From NCBI GenBank assembly GCA_016508695.1, contig VNKQ01000007.1, positions 930,001 to 994,000 on the forward strand: a DNA stretch of 64,000 nucleotides, given 5' to 3'. Shown piece after piece: positions 61,513 through 64,000 of this stretch; the stretch's first letter is position 1; each line of letters opens with the position of its first letter. The position numbers and the translations under genes were made by a program. The notes under the pieces are model-generated. The model was given only the letters and a program-made list of their open reading frames with translations. It had not been told where the DNA came from and ran no database searches. The DNA is from Hyphodiscus hymeniophilus (Eukaryota > Ascomycota > Leotiomycetes > Helotiales > Hyphodiscaceae).

Positions 61513-63030
61513 TTTCCAAGCAATCTGGGAAAGCAGGAGGTAGGATTCTAGGAAAATGTTGACATGGCCGTGAGAGAGTTCGAAGCTCTCCCAATAAAAA
61601 ACCCGAACGATCGGTACAGGAAAGAAGCACTGACTGACTGACGTCGCTGGCTGCTGAGTTGACGCCTGGATCTTCGGATTTGGCGGGATAGCGGGGCCTC
61701 TAAAGCTTAATTTGCACCGGCGAGATGCAATGAAGATATCCCTCGATGTTGGATATGAAGAAACGAGGAAGACACCAAAGCAAACCGTGGGGAATCTCAT
61801 AGATATCCATCTGATCCAGGTTGACGAAGTAATGTCTCTCAAGGTGGTTGTATCAGCCAGCCTTGAGGGCCGACGCAGCTACTTCATAGTCATGTATGGT
61901 CCAATCAATAATCCACGTGTGGACAATCGAGTCAGATGAATGGGGGCAAAGTAGCATGTTTCCCAATGCTCTTCAATATTCTTACCCGGACTCACAAAGA
62001 AAGGGGCACGCGACGACCGATCATATGCACCTTAGCTGGACGAGGGGGTTGGAGCATCGACATGTGGACCTTTATGGCCATCTGAAGCCGGTGACAATCG
62101 GGCAAAATCCCTTCCATAGGGCAACCTACCAACCTTTGTTCCTTTCTGTTCCCGGTTGTCAAGAATATGAAGAAGCCGCAGAGTTTCTCTCGCCCAAGAT
62201 ACAGAGAATACAGAGAGTGTCGACAAGAAGGAGTGACTTAGCTTGGGCAAAGGTCAACAGACTCTCACCATTGAGGGGAGTCTTCTTGTTCAAGAGTGAT
62301 GGTGTGACACAGTGATAGGGAAGAGTGGCTGAAAGTTACTGTAGGCTCAAAGCCACAATCGGCGATACTGTACGAATCGGATGATCTGCCGCAGTAGTAG
62401 GTGGGTTACTCGTAACGGCGACCTATGTCGTTTATATCTACAACCCCATCGCTTCGACAAGAAGATATCGTCTATATAGATTTTGCAGAGCGTTTGCTTT
62501 TGTTGCCGGTAAAGGAGATCACAGAAGAACACGGTGTTGCTTGTCGAGGCAAACCTCTTGCAATCTTTCCAAGCTCGACGAATACTGTATGCGTACGCCT
62601 TGGTCCCTGCGGATGTCACAACGTCAAATTCAGACCTAAGTACTTTTGAAATAGCTACCTGCATCTATTTTTGACTTTGACTTGCATATAACTTCGATTG
62701 CTGTAGAAGCCGTTTGGTGTCACCGTGTCACGATGGATGATGGCCCGTTGTAGAACATATGCCGTGTTCGAGGGCAACGGACATTACTTTTAAATCGTCT
62801 TGATAATAATGTTATGGGAACTTTTTAATGACAATGATTCATGACTTTGAAGAAGGAGGAGTGGAGGTAAGAACCTCACGTAATATAGAAGAAGTGATAG
62901 CGAGGTTGCTTCAGTTAACTCCTGTGGTTTTGTACTGCCCAGCTAATCGAAACAATGATTTACACCCTCACAGTCCCATTATGTCCAAACAATCCTACCC
63001 ATGCGTTTTCCGAACGCCTACGAAATCTGG
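61513..63030. other. Intergenic region
   Basis: 1.5 kb between the endopolyphosphatase start and the lipase 3' end, both on the minus strand. Frames at 61896-62315 and 62347-62664 have no domain. No gene or repeat was seen. Confidence 0.4.
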
Positions 63031-64000
63031 TTACCACTTTGCACCCGCGCTATTTGCACGCTCCCGCTCTTTACGCTCCTTTTCATTCGCATTATCAACA
63101 GCACTGCCTCTCCTCCTGAGACCTCCTGCTTTTCTCCTTCTCACGAATTGATAGCCCCGGTCCAATTCTGATTCCACTGCGCAACGAACTTTCAAAGCTC
63201 CAACAGCAGGCCATACACTTTTCTCTCCTCGCAAGATCCAGTAGTCCAAGCTATCTTGATTTGGCGTCTCAAGCAAGCGCACGAAGTCACTGGCGGATAT
63301 ATCCGGGACTAGAGTTACAGATGCCGCAGGCACATGCTCATCAACTAGAAAGCGTCTGATCGATAATGGGAGTAGTTGCAGACTGTCGAGCTGTTGCAAG
63401 CGGTGATGTATTTCCATAGTGATCAATCGAAGTATTCCTCCAGTGAGGGAAGTCCTTCCGCCACGCGTGTAGATTGGAGAAGGCCCATGCATATCACTTT
63501 GAAGGAAGGGGACGAGATATGGTCGAGCTTGGCTGACGATGAAATGATTGACATTGAATAGCTCTGCAATCCTTGAAAGAGGCGACTCTCGGTCGTTGTA
63601 TGAGGCATGAGTCCAGGGACGGAAAGTCGTCTCTGAAGCTGCTGACCACGGGACTATGGCTCCAGATGTGTCTTTACATTTCAGTGTTATTGACCGGCCA
63701 TATAGTGATGGAGATGATGCATTAGAGGCAACTGCTGCAGACCAAATCAACTATGGTATATCAGCTTTGGACGTTGGGCTGGAAAGCAAGACACGTACGA
63801 CATTGGGAGCTGTCAGATAATTCAGGAGATTTGGGACTCCACTCCGGCCAGTGGTTGCGACCGTGATATTGAGCACCCTCTTCGTTCGATTATATGCTTC
63901 CTCAAAGGTAAGATCACCAACGTTCGCGCGCACACATTCTTCCAATACTGTCACATCCAGGAAGTATCCCTCACGAAAGAACCTCTTAACTCTTCTCCGA
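63031..64000 (-). CDS. Patatin-like serine hydrolase/triacylglycerol lipase (Tgl3/4/5-like), 5'-truncated by window edge
   Basis: This is the 3' part of a lipid-droplet triacylglycerol lipase with patatin and DUF3336 domains. The 5' exon runs off the window and is open to 64000 (ending at 63799). It reads FREGYFLDVTVLEECVRANV, then GDLTFEEAYNRTKRVLNITV and LLNYLTAPNV. A 48-bp intron (63798-63751) precedes LIWSAAVASNASSPSLYGRS in exon 2 (63750-63031). LFNVNHFIVSQARPYLVPFL and the C-terminal coil (NEKERKERERANSAGAKW) follow. The catalytic Ser GxSxG lies upstream, outside the window, so activity cannot be judged. The motifs GDLTFEEAYNRT and NVNHFIVSQxxPxxxPF are specific to this family. Confidence 0.85.

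Noticed and set aside
61513..61842. Longer N-terminus for the endopolyphosphatase
   Set aside because: The extension has no conserved content; ATG 61512 directly begins the signal peptide expected of Ppn1.

Overview
This window is nuclear DNA of a filamentous ascomycete (Pezizomycotina). Genes carry short introns of about 45-150 bp with GTRAGT-type donors and CTAAC/CTGAC-like branch sites, and there are spliceosome, mitochondrial and endomembrane genes of clearly fungal type. Overall gene content looks like Leotiomycetes/Helotiales; that placement is my inference, not something I could test. All splice models below were made by eye. || Layout. 0.9-1.3 kb: a small GPI-type surface protein. 3.2-8.1 kb: a full-size PDR-type ABC transporter. 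8.7-11.3 kb: the most unusual locus. A UstYa-like (DUF3328) membrane protein on the minus strand lies head to head with a small three-exon secreted precursor containing three EDIIVYY-containing units, each closed by a Lys-Arg (Kex2) site. This is the architecture of a fungal dikaritin-type RiPP (ustiloxin/phomopsin/asperipin class), with a core sequence I do not recognise. The UstYa-like gene has a one-base frame break near its 3' end. 12.1-13.0 kb: a Kre9/Knh1-type single-pass surface protein. 14.1-15.2 kb: a GC-rich island with a broken GNAT acetyltransferase remnant and an intact SnoaL-like gene, followed by very AT-rich, RIP-like DNA. 17-18 kb: a luciferase-like (DUF5519) gene. 18-19.4 kb: a cluster of micro- and minisatellites. 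20.6-23.2 kb: a DUF3405 protein. || 24.1-28.6 kb: two spliceosome genes, PRP31 and CLF1, diverge from a 360-bp promoter; each shows a one-base frame break at a C run. 29.4-36.2 kb: two unrecognised proteins and an arylsulfotransferase-like secreted protein. 37.4-41.1 kb: two mitochondrial genes, cytochrome c heme lyase and an ABC1/ADCK kinase, diverge from one promoter. 41.7-44.6 kb: a two-TM protein and a probable nucleolar protein. 44.9 kb: an intron-containing tRNA-Ala. 48.4-49.9 kb: a CPC1/GCN4-type bZIP with an upstream ORF and three TGASTCA sites. 50.8-55.0 kb: a TENA/THI-4 protein, a WHI2-like protein and an R-SNARE that can be read only through a splice acceptor. 55.3-55.8 kb: tRNA-Ser and a MITE-like inverted-repeat element. 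56-64 kb: an unrecognised protein, an endopolyphosphatase and the 3' part of a patatin-like lipase that runs off the window. || How they connect: most genes are ordinary housekeeping genes in convergent or divergent arrangement. The only candidate specialised-metabolism unit is precursor plus UstYa-like oxidase, perhaps with the PDR pump. Several independent one-base frame breaks at C or G runs suggest base-calling errors in the assembly, so each break, including the one in the UstYa-like gene, should be read with that in mind.
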